Shown here one piece after another: positions 9,738-19,192 of a DNA stretch of 64,000 nt. How positions within the stretch are numbered: position 1 is the first letter of the stretch; the number at the start of each line of letters is the position of its first letter. The DNA lies in contig JAETOQ010000004.1 in NCBI GenBank assembly GCA_021771635.1, positions 1 to 64,000 on the forward strand, in the 5' to 3' direction. This DNA is from Oscillospiraceae bacterium. GTDB taxonomy: Bacteria > Bacillota > Clostridia > Oscillospirales > Oscillospiraceae. Made by a program: the position numbers and the translations under genes. A model generated the notes under the pieces. The model searched no databases. It saw only the letters and a program-made list of their open reading frames with translations, and had not been told where the DNA came from.

Positions 9738-10271
9738 TCAGGGACGCCCGCGGTCCGGCAGGAAGCAGAGACAGCCCGCTTCCCGGGTGCGGTTCAGATC
9801 GATGAGCCGCTGGTTGCTGCTGCCCCGGAACCGCAGGGAGATGTCCTTCAGCTCCTCCACGAAGCGGCCGTCCACCAGCACGTCCAGCAGGGACAGCAGC
9901 TCGTCCGTCACCTCACAGCGGGGGTGGCTGCCGTCGGTCAGCAGCTCCTCGTAGGTAAAGCCGGAGAAGCCCCAGATGGTCTTTTGGGGATATGCCGCCC
10001 GCACCCGGCGGAGAAAGGGCACCAGCGCCCGCTGGTTTTCCGGCTCAAAGGGCTCGCCTCCCAGCAGCGTCAGGCCGTTGATATAGTCCGGCGCCAGCAT
10101 GGCAAGAAGCATGTCCTCCGTCTCCTCCGTAAAGGGCTGGCCGTAGGTGAAGTCCCAGGTCTGGGGCTGGAAGCAGTTTTTGCAGTGGTTGGTGCAGCCG
10201 GAGACGAACAGCGTCACCCGCACGCCTTCGCCGTTGGCGATATCGCAGTTTTTGATCTCTCCGTAATACAT
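9738..10271 (-). CDS. nrdG: Anaerobic ribonucleoside-triphosphate reductase activating protein (radical SAM)
   Basis: MYYGEIKNCDIANGEGVRVTLFVSGCTNHCKNCFQPQTWDF; next to nrdD. Confidence 0.95.
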   Translation of the reverse strand: MYYGEIKNCDIANGEGVRVTLFVSGCTNHCKNCFQPQTWDFTYGQPFTEETEDMLLAMLAPDYINGLTLLGGEPFEPENQRALVPFLRRVRAAYPQKTIWGFSGFTYEELLTDGSHPRCEVTDELLSLLDVLVDGRFVEELKDISLRFRGSSNQRLIDLNRTREAGCLCFLPDRGRP

Positions 10272-10362
10272 GAAAACATCTCCGATCAGCCTCCGCAAAA
10301 CAGAAAATCAACCAGCGGCTTGGTGGCTTTTTGCGGGACGGGTGGTATCATTTTCAAACGGC

Positions 10363-12561
10363 TTACAGGTGCAGGACGCGGTCCCGGATCTCCTGTGTCC
10401 GGCCCTGGTTCCAGAACTGGGTGCCGATATAGCCGCAGGTGCGGCGGGCCACATTCATCTTGTCCTGGTCCGTGTTGCCGCACTTGGGGCACTTCCAGAT
10501 CAGCTTGCCGTTCTCCTCCACGATCTGGATCTCACCGTCCCAGCCGCAGACCTGGCAGTAGTCGCTCTTGGTGTTCAGCTCGGCGTAGATGATGTTGTCA
10601 TAGATGAACTTCATCACCTGCAGGACCGCCTCCAGGTTGTTCTGCATGTCCGGCACCTCCACGTAGCTGATGGCGCCGCCGGGGGACAGGTGCTGGAACT
10701 GGGCCTCGAATTTCAGCTTGTCGAAGGCGTTGATGTTCTCAGACACATGGACGTGGTAACTGTTGGTGATATAGCCCTTGTCCGTGATGCCCTCAATGAC
10801 GCCGAAGCGGCGCTGGAGGCACTTGGCGAACTTGTAGGTGGTGGACTCCAAAGGCGTGCCGTAGAGGGAGTAGTCGATGTTCTCCGCCTTCTTCCACTCG
10901 GCGCACTTGTCGTTCATCTTCTGCATGACGCTCAGGGCAAAGGGCGTGGCGGAGGGGTCGGTGTGGCTCTTGCCGGTCATATACTTCACGCACTCGTACA
11001 GGCCCGCGTAGCCCAGGGAGATGGTGGAGTAGCCGTTGTACAGCAGCTTGTCGATGGTCTCGCCCTTTTTCAGACGGGCCAGGGCGCCGTACTGCCACAG
11101 GATGGGGGCCACGTCGGAGACGGTGCCCAGCAGCCGCTCGTGGCGGCAGCGCAGGGCCCGGTGGCACAGCTCCAGACGCTCCTCAAAGATGCGCCAGAAC
11201 TTTTCCAGATTGCCGCCGGAGCTGAGGGCCACATCCGGCAGGTTGATGGTGACCACACCCTGGTTGAAGCGGCCGTAGTACTTGTGCTTTCCCGGCTCGT
11301 AGTTGCCTGCGTTGGCGATGTTGCCGATACCGGCGTCGGTGAAGCGGTCCGGAGTCAGGAAGGAGCGGCAGCCCATGCAGGTGTACACGTCGCCCTTCAG
11401 CTCCAGCATCTTCTTCTCGGAGATGTAGTCGGGCACCATCCGGCGGGCGGTGCACTTTGCCGCCAGCTCCGTCAGATACCAGTAGGGGGAGTCCTCATGG
11501 ATGTTGTCTTCCTCCAGCACGTAGATGAGCTTGGGGAAGGCGGGGGTGATCCACACGCCGTCCTCGTTCTTCACGCCCTCGTACCGCTGCTCCAGAGTCT
11601 CCTCAATGATAAGAGCCAGGTCTTTTCGCTCCTGGTCGTTTTTGGCCTCGCCCAGGTACATGAACACCGTGACAAAGGGGGCCTGTCCATTGGTGGTCAG
11701 GAGTGTCAGCACCTGGTACTGGATGGTCTGCACGCCCCGGCGGACCTCATCCCGGAGGCGGGCCTCCACCAGCTCGGAGAGCTTCTCCTCACCGGGGGCC
11801 GTACCGATGGCGGCCATCTCCTGCTCCACCACTTTCCGCAGCTTTTTCCGGCTGACGTCCACAAAGGGCGCCAGGTGGGCCAGGGAGATGGACTGCCCGC
11901 CGTACTGGTTGGAGGCCACCTGGGCGATGATCTGGGTGGCGATGTTGCAGGCGGTGGAGAAGCTGTGGGGCCGCTCGATGAGGGTGCCGGTGATGACAGT
12001 GCCGTTTTGCAGCATGTCCTCCAGGTTCACCAGGTCGCAGTTGTGCATATGCTGGGCATAATAATCCGTGTCATGGAAGTGGATGATGCCCTCCCGGTGG
12101 GCCTCCACGATATCGGGGGGCAGCAGGAGCCGCTCGCTGATGTCCCGGGAGACCTCGCCGGCCATATAGTCCCGCTGAGTGGAGTTCACCACGGGGTTCT
12201 TGTTGGAGTTCTCCTGCTTGGCCTCCTCATTGCAGCACTCGATGAGGCTCAGGATCTTTTCGTCGGTGGTGTTGCTCTTGCGGACCAGGGAGCGGGTGTA
12301 GCGGTAGGTGACATAGTTCTTCGCCACCTCGAAAGCGCCGTGGGCCATGATCTGGTACTCCACCAGGTCCTGGATCTCCTCCACGGAGGGGGAGCGGTTC
12401 ATCTTCTGGCAGGCCAGGTCCACAGACTCCGCGATCCGCTGAATCTGCATGGGCGTCATGCGGACGCTCTCCTCAATGCTCTCATTGGCCTTGGTGATGG
12501 CCGCGATGATCTTTGTGATATCAAAGACCACTTCTGTTCCGTTTCGCTTGATGACTGTCAT
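10363..12561 (-). CDS. nrdD: Anaerobic ribonucleoside-triphosphate reductase
   Basis: ATP-cone N-terminus (MTVIKRNGTEVVFDITKI), MGCRSFL, C-terminal CxxC ... CPKCGNTDQDKMNVARRTCGYIG. Confidence 0.97.
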   Translation of the reverse strand: MTVIKRNGTEVVFDITKIIAAITKANESIEESVRMTPMQIQRIAESVDLACQKMNRSPSVEEIQDLVEYQIMAHGAFEVAKNYVTYRYTRSLVRKSNTTDEKILSLIECCNEEAKQENSNKNPVVNSTQRDYMAGEVSRDISERLLLPPDIVEAHREGIIHFHDTDYYAQHMHNCDLVNLEDMLQNGTVITGTLIERPHSFSTACNIATQIIAQVASNQYGGQSISLAHLAPFVDVSRKKLRKVVEQEMAAIGTAPGEEKLSELVEARLRDEVRRGVQTIQYQVLTLLTTNGQAPFVTVFMYLGEAKNDQERKDLALIIEETLEQRYEGVKNEDGVWITPAFPKLIYVLEEDNIHEDSPYWYLTELAAKCTARRMVPDYISEKKMLELKGDVYTCMGCRSFLTPDRFTDAGIGNIANAGNYEPGKHKYYGRFNQGVVTINLPDVALSSGGNLEKFWRIFEERLELCHRALRCRHERLLGTVSDVAPILWQYGALARLKKGETIDKLLYNGYSTISLGYAGLYECVKYMTGKSHTDPSATPFALSVMQKMNDKCAEWKKAENIDYSLYGTPLESTTYKFAKCLQRRFGVIEGITDKGYITNSYHVHVSENINAFDKLKFEAQFQHLSPGGAISYVEVPDMQNNLEAVLQVMKFIYDNIIYAELNTKSDYCQVCGWDGEIQIVEENGKLIWKCPKCGNTDQDKMNVARRTCGYIGTQFWNQGRTQEIRDRVLHL

Positions 12562-12876
12562 GGAAGCTCCCTCCGTTGATTCCCTTGCGGTTGGACCGCA
12601 ATATCTATTGTAATGAAACTATTATAATATACAAGATATAGAAAAGCTAGTTGCTTTTACCACTGTGGGGCAAAAGATTTGTACTGTGCCGCATCGACGG
12701 CACAGTCTCTATTCTGGCAAAAGAACCGCGGTTTGTCCATTGGGAGTTTCGCCAGAAATCGACCGGAAAATTCTCCATGCGGAAGATGGGCGGCCACGGC
12801 TATGGAAATCGCCGGCCCTGGGGCCGCTCCTGCTGGAAACGGTACATGCGCATCTGCGGACGGCTTGGGTTCCAAC

Positions 12877-12906
12877 AAAAAAAGAGGTGCGCGGACGCGC
12901 ACCTCC
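12877..12906 (-). terminator. Intrinsic terminator of the ECF S-component gene
   Basis: Minus strand: ggaggtgcgcgtccgcgcacctctttttttg. Confidence 0.85.
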
Positions 12907-12925
12907 AGTTTTGCGACAAAGGCGT

Positions 12926-13453
12926 TCAGCGGACAGAGAACTTGTTCCAGAAGGCCAGCAGGCCGCCCTTGAAGCACAGCAGCATGGACACCACGGCGCC
13001 GAAGCTGGCCTGGAAGATCTGGAAAGGCAGCTTCAGCAGCGCCGCGCTGGCGTCGGCGTAGACAAAGGCGCGGCCCAGAGAGTAACCCGCCACATTGATC
13101 AGAACGCCCAAGATCACGCCTGCCAGAGCGCCGCGGACACGGTGCTCCTTTGCCAGCTTATGGGCGCACAGGGAGACTACCACGGCTTGCAGGCCATGTG
13201 TCGCCAGAGAGACGAACATAGGGGCGGGATAAAAGAAAAAGTCACCCAAAAACGCGCCGACGCCGCCTACGAGAAAGGCCCCCAGAGGGTCCAGCAGGAT
13301 GGCGGCGGTGCAGATCACAGCGTCGTTCAGGTAGAGGTGGCCGCCTGGGACGGGAATGCTGAAGGAGCTCATAACGATGTTCAGCGCCATCAGCATGGCG
13401 GTGACCGTGAGCCACTTCACCGGACGCACGGTGTGCAGAGAGGATGCAGACAT
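12926..13453 (-). CDS. ECF transporter S component
   Basis: MLMALNIVMSSFSIPVPGGHLYLNDAVICTAAILLDPLGAFLVGGVGAFLGDF; about 6 TM; substrate not assignable. Confidence 0.8.
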   Translation of the reverse strand: MSASSLHTVRPVKWLTVTAMLMALNIVMSSFSIPVPGGHLYLNDAVICTAAILLDPLGAFLVGGVGAFLGDFFFYPAPMFVSLATHGLQAVVVSLCAHKLAKEHRVRGALAGVILGVLINVAGYSLGRAFVYADASAALLKLPFQIFQASFGAVVSMLLCFKGGLLAFWNKFSVR

Positions 13454-13473
13454 GAGGAACAGCCTTCTTTCTT

Positions 13474-13638
13474 AGAGCTTATCCATAAATTAAGAGCACA
13501 TAGCTTGCTTGCATATTATGCGGCATACTTCGTTGCTTTTTCTTGCCGGGCGTCAGCCCGCCTGCGAAAAATCGCCTCGTCTGACGCAAAATCTGACGGC
13601 GCAATCTGCGCACGCCTAATTTACGGATAAGCTCTTAA
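13474..13638. repeat. MITE-like element, second family (related interior)
   Basis: Terminal inverted repeats gagcttatccataaatta / taatttacggataagctc flanked by TTA on both sides; interior resembles the family at 57397-57563. Confidence 0.75.
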
Positions 13639-13706
13639 TCGTATGGACACATCTTAAACCTGAAATGACCATGGTAAAAGTTCCAATATATGAAAATTTT
13701 ATAAGG

Positions 13707-14534
13707 TCAGATGTGAAGAATTTCATAGATACCGTGGGCCACGCCGTCCTGATCATGGTGTACCGTCACGTGATCCGCCGCTGCCAGACAGGTGGGGGTG
13801 GCATTTGCAACAGCAATGCCGCATCCGACAAAGGCCAGCATGTCCGCGTCATTGTCGCCGTCACCAAAGGCGGCGATCTGCGCGGGAGAGAGGTCCAGCA
13901 GCTCCGCCACATACCGGACGCCGGAGTGCTTGCCCGCGTCCCGGTGGGAGATCTCAATCAGCTGCCGGACAGAGGAGGTGATATAGATGTCCGGGACGCT
14001 CTCTTTCAGCAGCCCCCAGACATGCGTCTTTGTCTCCTGGTCCGGGACCACCAGGTCCAGACTGTCCAGATGGTGGATATGGGCGCGGATGAAGGCGGCG
14101 ATATCCGACTCTGGGCGGCGGGTGCGCTGGATGTACGGAATGGACTGGGGTGCGGCGCCGTGGCCCAACGGGTCCGCCACATAGGCGGCATCGGCATAGG
14201 CCCGCCCATCCACAAAGGCCTCGTAAACGACACGCTCTCCGGCTGTCAGACGCAGGATCTCCTGAACGGACCGGGATTTCAGCGCATAGCTGTGCAGGCG
14301 TTTGCCCGTGGGGATATGGTAAACGGCGGCGCCGTTGGAGGTGATGGCGTATTCGATGCCGGGGACGGACAGCACGTCCTGGGGCAGGGAGGCAAAAGCC
14401 CGTCCGCTGGCGATCACGATATGGACGCCCCTGCTGATAGCGTACTCCAAGGCCCGCCGGTTCCCCGGCGACAGGCGGCCGGCCCCATCCAATGTGGTCT
14501 GGTCCAGATCCAGTGCGATACATTTGATATCCAT
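13707..14534 (-). CDS. Cof-type HAD-IIB family hydrolase
   Basis: MDIKCIALDLDQTTLDGAGRLSPGNRRAL, GDGDNDADMLAFVGCGIAVANA. Confidence 0.93.
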   Translation of the reverse strand: MDIKCIALDLDQTTLDGAGRLSPGNRRALEYAISRGVHIVIASGRAFASLPQDVLSVPGIEYAITSNGAAVYHIPTGKRLHSYALKSRSVQEILRLTAGERVVYEAFVDGRAYADAAYVADPLGHGAAPQSIPYIQRTRRPESDIAAFIRAHIHHLDSLDLVVPDQETKTHVWGLLKESVPDIYITSSVRQLIEISHRDAGKHSGVRYVAELLDLSPAQIAAFGDGDNDADMLAFVGCGIAVANATPTCLAAADHVTVHHDQDGVAHGIYEILHI

Positions 14535-14687
14535 TTCATCGCCTCCTGCCGGCTATTGTAACACGGATAAAGGGGACTTGCAACGCGGCGTCCTCCGTGG
14601 TCCGGCTGTACCAATGGCTTGAAATACCCCTGCGGACATAGTAAAATAAATCCAACATGGATCAGAGCTTTGAAGAGAAGGTGTATC

Positions 14688-14873
14688 ATGAAAAAATATG
14701 AATACGTTAACGTCCATATCGGAAAGTTCTGCGGCGCAAAATCGGAAGAACACCGGACGATCATTGACGAATATGCGGCCAGGGGCTGCCGCTATGTGGG
14801 TTATATACCGACCAATATCAGCGGTTATGGAAAGATCAAGGACATGGACCTGGTGTTTGAGCTGAAGTGCTGA
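14688..14873 (+). CDS. Small DUF4177-like protein
   Basis: MKKYEYVNVHIGKFCGAKSEEHRTIIDEYAARGCRYVGYIPTNISGYGKIKDMDLVFELKC; RBS gaagagaag. Confidence 0.7.
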   Translation: MKKYEYVNVHIGKFCGAKSEEHRTIIDEYAARGCRYVGYIPTNISGYGKIKDMDLVFELKC

Positions 14874-14959
14874 ACCGGAATAAAAACAGCCCTTTGGCAC
14901 AAAACCAGAAGGAGAGACAGATCGACAGCACCCTTCAGGAGATAACGGAGGATACAGAT

Positions 14960-16267
14960 ATGGAACAGGACTTATCCCGCGGACTGCTGGCGTTTTTGGA
15001 CGCCAGTCCCACCTGCTATCACGCGGTGGAGGAACTGACAAAGGAACTGCTGGGCAACGGATACCAGCAGCTCTGGGAGTCCCGGCCCTGGCGGCTTGCC
15101 GAGGGCGGAAGCTATTTTGTGGTGCGGGGGGACTCCACCCTCGCGGCCTTCCGGGTGCCCTGCCGGGACTTCCGGGGATTCATGCTGGCGGCGGGGCACA
15201 GCGATTCGCCGGCATTCAAGATCCGGGAGGCGGCGGAGGTCGCCTCCCCGGGCAATTGCACCCGGCTCAGCGTGGAGCCTTACGGCGGCATGATCATGCG
15301 CTCCTGGCTGGACCGGCCCCTGTCCGCGGCGGGCCGTGTCATGGTGCGGGAGGATGGAGGGATCCGCTCCCGGCTGGTGAACGTTGACCGGGACCTGCTG
15401 ATCATCCCCAGCGTTGCCATCCACATGGACCGGGAGGTCAACAAGGGCACGGCCCTGAAGGCCAACACGGACATGCTGCCGCTGCTGGGCGGCGCGGGCG
15501 AGCCGGGGCGGTTCCGCCGCCTCATTGCGGAAAGCGCCGGCGTGCCGGAGGACGGCGTGCTGTCCACGGAGCTGTTCCTCTATCCCCGCACCCCAGGCGT
15601 GCTGATGGGGATCGACGGGGAGTTCATCGCCGCGCCCCGGCTGGACGACCTGCAGTGCGTGTTCGGCTGCTTCCGGGGATTCCTGGCGGCGGAGGCCGGC
15701 GCCAGCGTGCCGGTCCTGTGCGTGTTCAACAATGAAGAGGTGGGCAGCGGCACCCGGCAGGGGGCGGACTCCACCTTCCTGACCGACGTGCTGGAGCGCA
15801 TCAGCGACTCTCTGGGCCGGTCGGCGGAGGAGCACCACGCGGCCCTTGCCAACAGCTTCCTGGTGTCGGCGGACAACGCCCACGCCCTCCATCCGGCCCA
15901 CCCGGAGTACGGGGACCCGCAGGAGTCCCCCGTGCTGAACGGGGGTGTGGTCATCAAATACAACGCCAACCAGCGTTACACCACCGACGCGGTATCCGCC
16001 GCCGTCTTTGGGCAGATCTGCGCTGAGGAGGGCGTTCCGGTGCAGCGGTACAGCAACCGGGCGGACCTGCCCGGCGGCTCCACCCTGGGCAACATCAGCA
16101 GCGCCCACCTGTCCGTCCCCACAGTGGACATCGGCCTGCCCCAGCTGGCCATGCATTCCGCCTGTGAGGTGGCGGGCGTCCGGGACACGGAGGCCCTGGT
16201 CAAGGCCATGACGGCCTACTACGGCAAAAGCCTGAGGACCGGGCCGGAGGGAATCGAAATTTTATAA
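14960..16267 (+). CDS. M18 family aminopeptidase
   Basis: AAGHSDSPAFKI, FNNEEVGSGTRQGADS, SADNAHALHP, GGSTLGNISSAHLSVPTVDIGLPQLAMHS. Confidence 0.95.
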   Translation: MEQDLSRGLLAFLDASPTCYHAVEELTKELLGNGYQQLWESRPWRLAEGGSYFVVRGDSTLAAFRVPCRDFRGFMLAAGHSDSPAFKIREAAEVASPGNCTRLSVEPYGGMIMRSWLDRPLSAAGRVMVREDGGIRSRLVNVDRDLLIIPSVAIHMDREVNKGTALKANTDMLPLLGGAGEPGRFRRLIAESAGVPEDGVLSTELFLYPRTPGVLMGIDGEFIAAPRLDDLQCVFGCFRGFLAAEAGASVPVLCVFNNEEVGSGTRQGADSTFLTDVLERISDSLGRSAEEHHAALANSFLVSADNAHALHPAHPEYGDPQESPVLNGGVVIKYNANQRYTTDAVSAAVFGQICAEEGVPVQRYSNRADLPGGSTLGNISSAHLSVPTVDIGLPQLAMHSACEVAGVRDTEALVKAMTAYYGKSLRTGPEGIEIL

Positions 16268-16277
16268 GGATTTTACA

Positions 16278-16306
16278 AAAGCCGGTGATTTCACCGGCTT
16301 TTGTCA
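16278..16306 (+). terminator. Intrinsic terminator
   Basis: aaaagccggtgatttcaccggcttttgtc. Confidence 0.75.
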
Positions 16307-16366
16307 TTGATTTGTTACACACGACGAAGCGGATTATGATATGATAAGAAAAAATGTGGAGGCCCC

Positions 16367-16480
16367 ATGAACGAGGAACGGCGAAGCGTGCTGCGGGCGG
16401 CCATCGATGCCGGAGAGGGGGCCCTGCGCCATCTGGACAGCGCCATGGTACGGCTGAAGGGAAACTCGACGGAGAAATAG
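16367..16480 (+). CDS. 37-aa small ORF of unknown function (not in ORF track)
   Basis: tggaggccccATG; MNEERRSVLRAAIDAGEGALRHLDSAMVRLKGNSTEK, directly upstream of the next gene. Confidence 0.4.
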   Translation: MNEERRSVLRAAIDAGEGALRHLDSAMVRLKGNSTEK

Positions 16481-16497
16481 GCGGGAAAGGAGTACAT

Positions 16498-17364
16498 ATG
16501 GAGGGATATTGTGGGAAATCCTGTGAGATCTGCACCTGGCGGGAGCGGCTGGGGTGTCCCGGGTGCCAGGAGGGGCCGGGACGGGCCTTTTCCGGCGGCT
16601 GCGGCATCGCCGCCTGCTGCCGGGGCAAGGGCCACGCCACCTGTGCCACCTGCGGCTTTTTGACCGGATGCCCCACCCGGATGAAACGGGAGGATATGCC
16701 TGCCCTGCGGCAGAGCGCCCTGGAGCGGGAGGCGGAGCGGCGGAAGTGGATGGGGGAGAACGCTCCGCTGCTGGGAAAGTGGCTGTGGGTGCTGTTCTGG
16801 CTGTTCATCCCCAGTGAGATCGGGACACTGATGACAAATGATACCATCGCGGGAGCGTTCCCGGCGCTGCTGGTGCCGGGGCAGGTCCTGACGGTGGCTG
16901 TGAGTGCCGCTTATGCACTGGTGCTGTGGAAGCTGGCGCCGGTAGGAAAGCGCTACCGCGCCGCGGCGCTCTGTATGCTGGTGGCCGCGGCCCTCGCAGT
17001 TCTGCCGCTGGCGGGCGTGCGGGAGCAGAGCACGGTATGGTGGCTGGTCTCCCTGCCGGGGATGGCGGTGAGCCTGTATGGGACGTATCAGGAATACCAG
17101 GCCCACGCGGAGGTGCTGGACGGCGTGGATGATGATCTGGCGGCGAAATGGCGGAAGCTGTGGAAGTGGGAGATCGGCCTGCTGGCGGGCTTGTTGGGAT
17201 GCCTGCTGCTGGTGTTGGTCGCCGGGCTGCTGGGCGCGCTGGTGATGATCGCGGTGTCCATCGGCATCCTAGTCGTGGCGGTTTTGAAGCTGGTGTACCT
17301 GTACCGGACAGCCAGATTGTTCAGAGATCATATTCCATCTGAAACGGAGCGGTTAGAGGCATGA
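16498..17364 (+). CDS. DUF3795-like Cys-rich N-terminus plus multi-TM membrane protein
   Basis: MEGYCGKSCEICTWRERLGCPGCQEGPGRAFSGGCGIAACCRGKGHATCATCGFLTGCPT followed by hydrophobic segments. Confidence 0.75.
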   Translation: MEGYCGKSCEICTWRERLGCPGCQEGPGRAFSGGCGIAACCRGKGHATCATCGFLTGCPTRMKREDMPALRQSALEREAERRKWMGENAPLLGKWLWVLFWLFIPSEIGTLMTNDTIAGAFPALLVPGQVLTVAVSAAYALVLWKLAPVGKRYRAAALCMLVAAALAVLPLAGVREQSTVWWLVSLPGMAVSLYGTYQEYQAHAEVLDGVDDDLAAKWRKLWKWEIGLLAGLLGCLLLVLVAGLLGALVMIAVSIGILVVAVLKLVYLYRTARLFRDHIPSETERLEA

Positions 17365-17831
17365 GACTTTACTTCAAACAGCGTTTTTTCTCCTGGTTCG
17401 ACAGCTATGATATCTACGACGAGGATGGGAACACGGTCTACACCGTGGAGGGGAAGCTCTCCTGGGGCCACTGTCTCCATATCCTGGACGCCGGGGGGAA
17501 CCACATCGGCACGGTCCAGGAGCGGGTATTCACGTTTCTTCCCAAGTTCGAACTGTACGAGTACGGGACGTACATCGGCTGTATCCAAAAGGCGTTCACC
17601 TTTTTCACGCCCCGGTTTGACATTGACTGCAACGGCTGGCAGGTCCAGGGCAGCTTCATGGAGTGGGACTACACGGTGACGGAGCCCTGCGGCGCCCTGG
17701 TCGCCACCATCACCAAAGAGCTGTTCAACTGGACGGACACCTATGTCATCGACGTGGCGGACCCCGGAAACGCCCTGCGGGCACTGATGCTGGTGCTGGC
17801 CATTGACGCCGAAAAATGCTCGAGGAATTAA
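17361..17831 (+). CDS. LURP-one-related family protein
   Basis: MRLYFKQRFFSWFDSYDIYDEDGNTVYTVEGKLSWGHCLHILDAGGNHIGTVQERVFTFLPKFELY; overlaps previous gene by 4 nt. Confidence 0.85.
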   Translation: MRLYFKQRFFSWFDSYDIYDEDGNTVYTVEGKLSWGHCLHILDAGGNHIGTVQERVFTFLPKFELYEYGTYIGCIQKAFTFFTPRFDIDCNGWQVQGSFMEWDYTVTEPCGALVATITKELFNWTDTYVIDVADPGNALRALMLVLAIDAEKCSRN

Positions 17832-17866
17832 ATAGTCCCTGATATGGGAGGCCTCATTGTTGGAAG

Positions 17867-17910
17867 GAAAAAGATACCCCGCCGTGCAGCTTTTCAGCTG
17901 CGCGGCGGGG
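17867..17910 (-). terminator. Intrinsic terminator for the 54-aa minus-strand gene
   Basis: Minus strand: ccccgccgcgcagctgaaaagctgcacggcggggtatcttttt. Confidence 0.8.
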
Positions 17911-17916
17911 ATCGTG

Positions 17917-18081
17917 TTAGCTGTCTGCTTGAAAGTGATCGGAGAGGACAGCCTCTTCAGCAGCCTTCTGGGCCTCAATCAGAATATTTGCCGCCACACC
18001 GATGTTTTGCTGTTCCAGTGCTTGGCGTGCCTGCTCGGTGGCACGGAATAGGTAAAAATAAAGTTCACGATAAGTCGTCAT
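17917..18081 (-). CDS. 54-aa protein of unknown function (not in ORF track), divergent from the XRE gene
   Basis: MTTYRELYFYLFRATEQARQALEQQNIGVAANILIEAQKAAEEAVLSDHFQADS; RBS ggagag upstream, hairpin terminator just downstream. Confidence 0.75.
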   Translation of the reverse strand: MTTYRELYFYLFRATEQARQALEQQNIGVAANILIEAQKAAEEAVLSDHFQADS

Positions 18082-18150
18082 GAGCATTCTCTCCTAAAAA
18101 TACCAAATCGGGATATATTCAATATACCATACTGGCATAATAATGTCAAG

Positions 18151-18357
18151 GTGATGCTTTTGAGACTGAAAGAATTACGCTTGGCACGCAGAATGACACA
18201 GCAGCGATTGGCGATGGAATTGTCTATGAGCCAGAATACGGTCAGTCGTTATGAAAATGGGGAGCGGGAGCCGGGACTGGCAGAATTGATTCGAATTGCG
18301 GACTATTTTGAAGTTTCTGTGGATTATTTGCTGGAGCGGACAGATCAACCGCGATAG
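18151..18357 (+). CDS. XRE family HTH regulator
   Basis: LKELRLARRMTQQRLAMELSMSQNTVSRYENGEREPGLAELIRIADYFEVSVDYLL. Confidence 0.93.
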   Translation: MMLLRLKELRLARRMTQQRLAMELSMSQNTVSRYENGEREPGLAELIRIADYFEVSVDYLLERTDQPR

Positions 18358-18409
18358 GTGAATAAAAGCACCATTGGATTGTTTGCGGCTCCAATGGCGC
18401 TTTTTATTT

Positions 18410-19192
18410 TTATGGCGTTTCCGGTTCACTGTCGGCGTCCTCGGCGGCCAGCTCGTCCCTGGCCTGCTGGAGGACCTTTTTTTCGGACTTGGTAGTCAGT
18501 TGGGATTCATCGAATTTGGCGAACATGTCCGGGCGGCGGCGCATGGTGCGCTTGTAGCTCTCCTTTTTCCGCCAGTCCGCCACCTTGCCGTGGTCGCCGG
18601 AGAGCAGGATCTCCGGCACCTGCCGGCCGTGCCACTCGGCGGGGCGGGAGTACTGGGGGTACTCCAACAGGCCGTTCCAGTGGGATTCCTCCTCAAAGCA
18701 CTCGGCGTCCGGCAGGACGCCGGGGACCATGCGGCACACGGCGTCCGCCACCGCCATGGCGGGGATCTCGCCGCCGGTGAGGACGAAATCACCCATACTG
18801 ATCTCCTCGTCCACGCACTCGTCGATGAACCGCTGGTCGATGCCCTCGTAGTGGCCGCAGACCAGAATCAGGTGGTCATACTGCTCCTTCAGCTCCCGGG
18901 CCACCGCCTGGGTGAAGGTGCGGCCGCAGGGGGACATAAAGATGGTCCTGCCGGGGCCGTAGGTCTCCACGATATGGGCCCAGCAGCGGTAGAGGGGGTC
19001 CGCCTGCATGACGGCGCCCCGGCCGCCGCCGTAGGGATAGTCGTCCACCTGCATCTGCTTGTTGGTGGTGTATTCCCGGATCTGGTGGGTGCGGATGGCA
19101 ATATGGCCCCGCTCCTGGGCACGGCCCAGGATGCTGACGTTCAGCATGGCGTCCACGGAGTCGGGGAAGAGGGTCATGATGTCAATGTTCAT
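18410..19192 (-). CDS. trmD: tRNA (guanine(37)-N1)-methyltransferase
   Basis: MNIDIMTLFPDSVDAMLNVSILGRAQERGHIAIRTHQIREYTTNKQMQVDDYPYGGGRGAVMQADP; SMGDFVLTGGEIPAMAVADAV. Confidence 0.97.
   Translation of the reverse strand: MNIDIMTLFPDSVDAMLNVSILGRAQERGHIAIRTHQIREYTTNKQMQVDDYPYGGGRGAVMQADPLYRCWAHIVETYGPGRTIFMSPCGRTFTQAVARELKEQYDHLILVCGHYEGIDQRFIDECVDEEISMGDFVLTGGEIPAMAVADAVCRMVPGVLPDAECFEEESHWNGLLEYPQYSRPAEWHGRQVPEILLSGDHGKVADWRKKESYKRTMRRRPDMFAKFDESQLTTKSEKKVLQQARDELAAEDADSEPETP

Noticed and set aside
10270-12579. 769-aa plus-strand ORF
   Set aside because: Antisense mirror frame of nrdD, which is unambiguous.
12651-13061. 136-aa plus-strand ORF between nrdD and the ECF gene
   Set aside because: Runs through a minus-strand terminator and into the antisense of the ECF gene; no RBS or family match.
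14972-16156. 394-aa minus-strand ORF
   Set aside because: Antisense of the M18 aminopeptidase.
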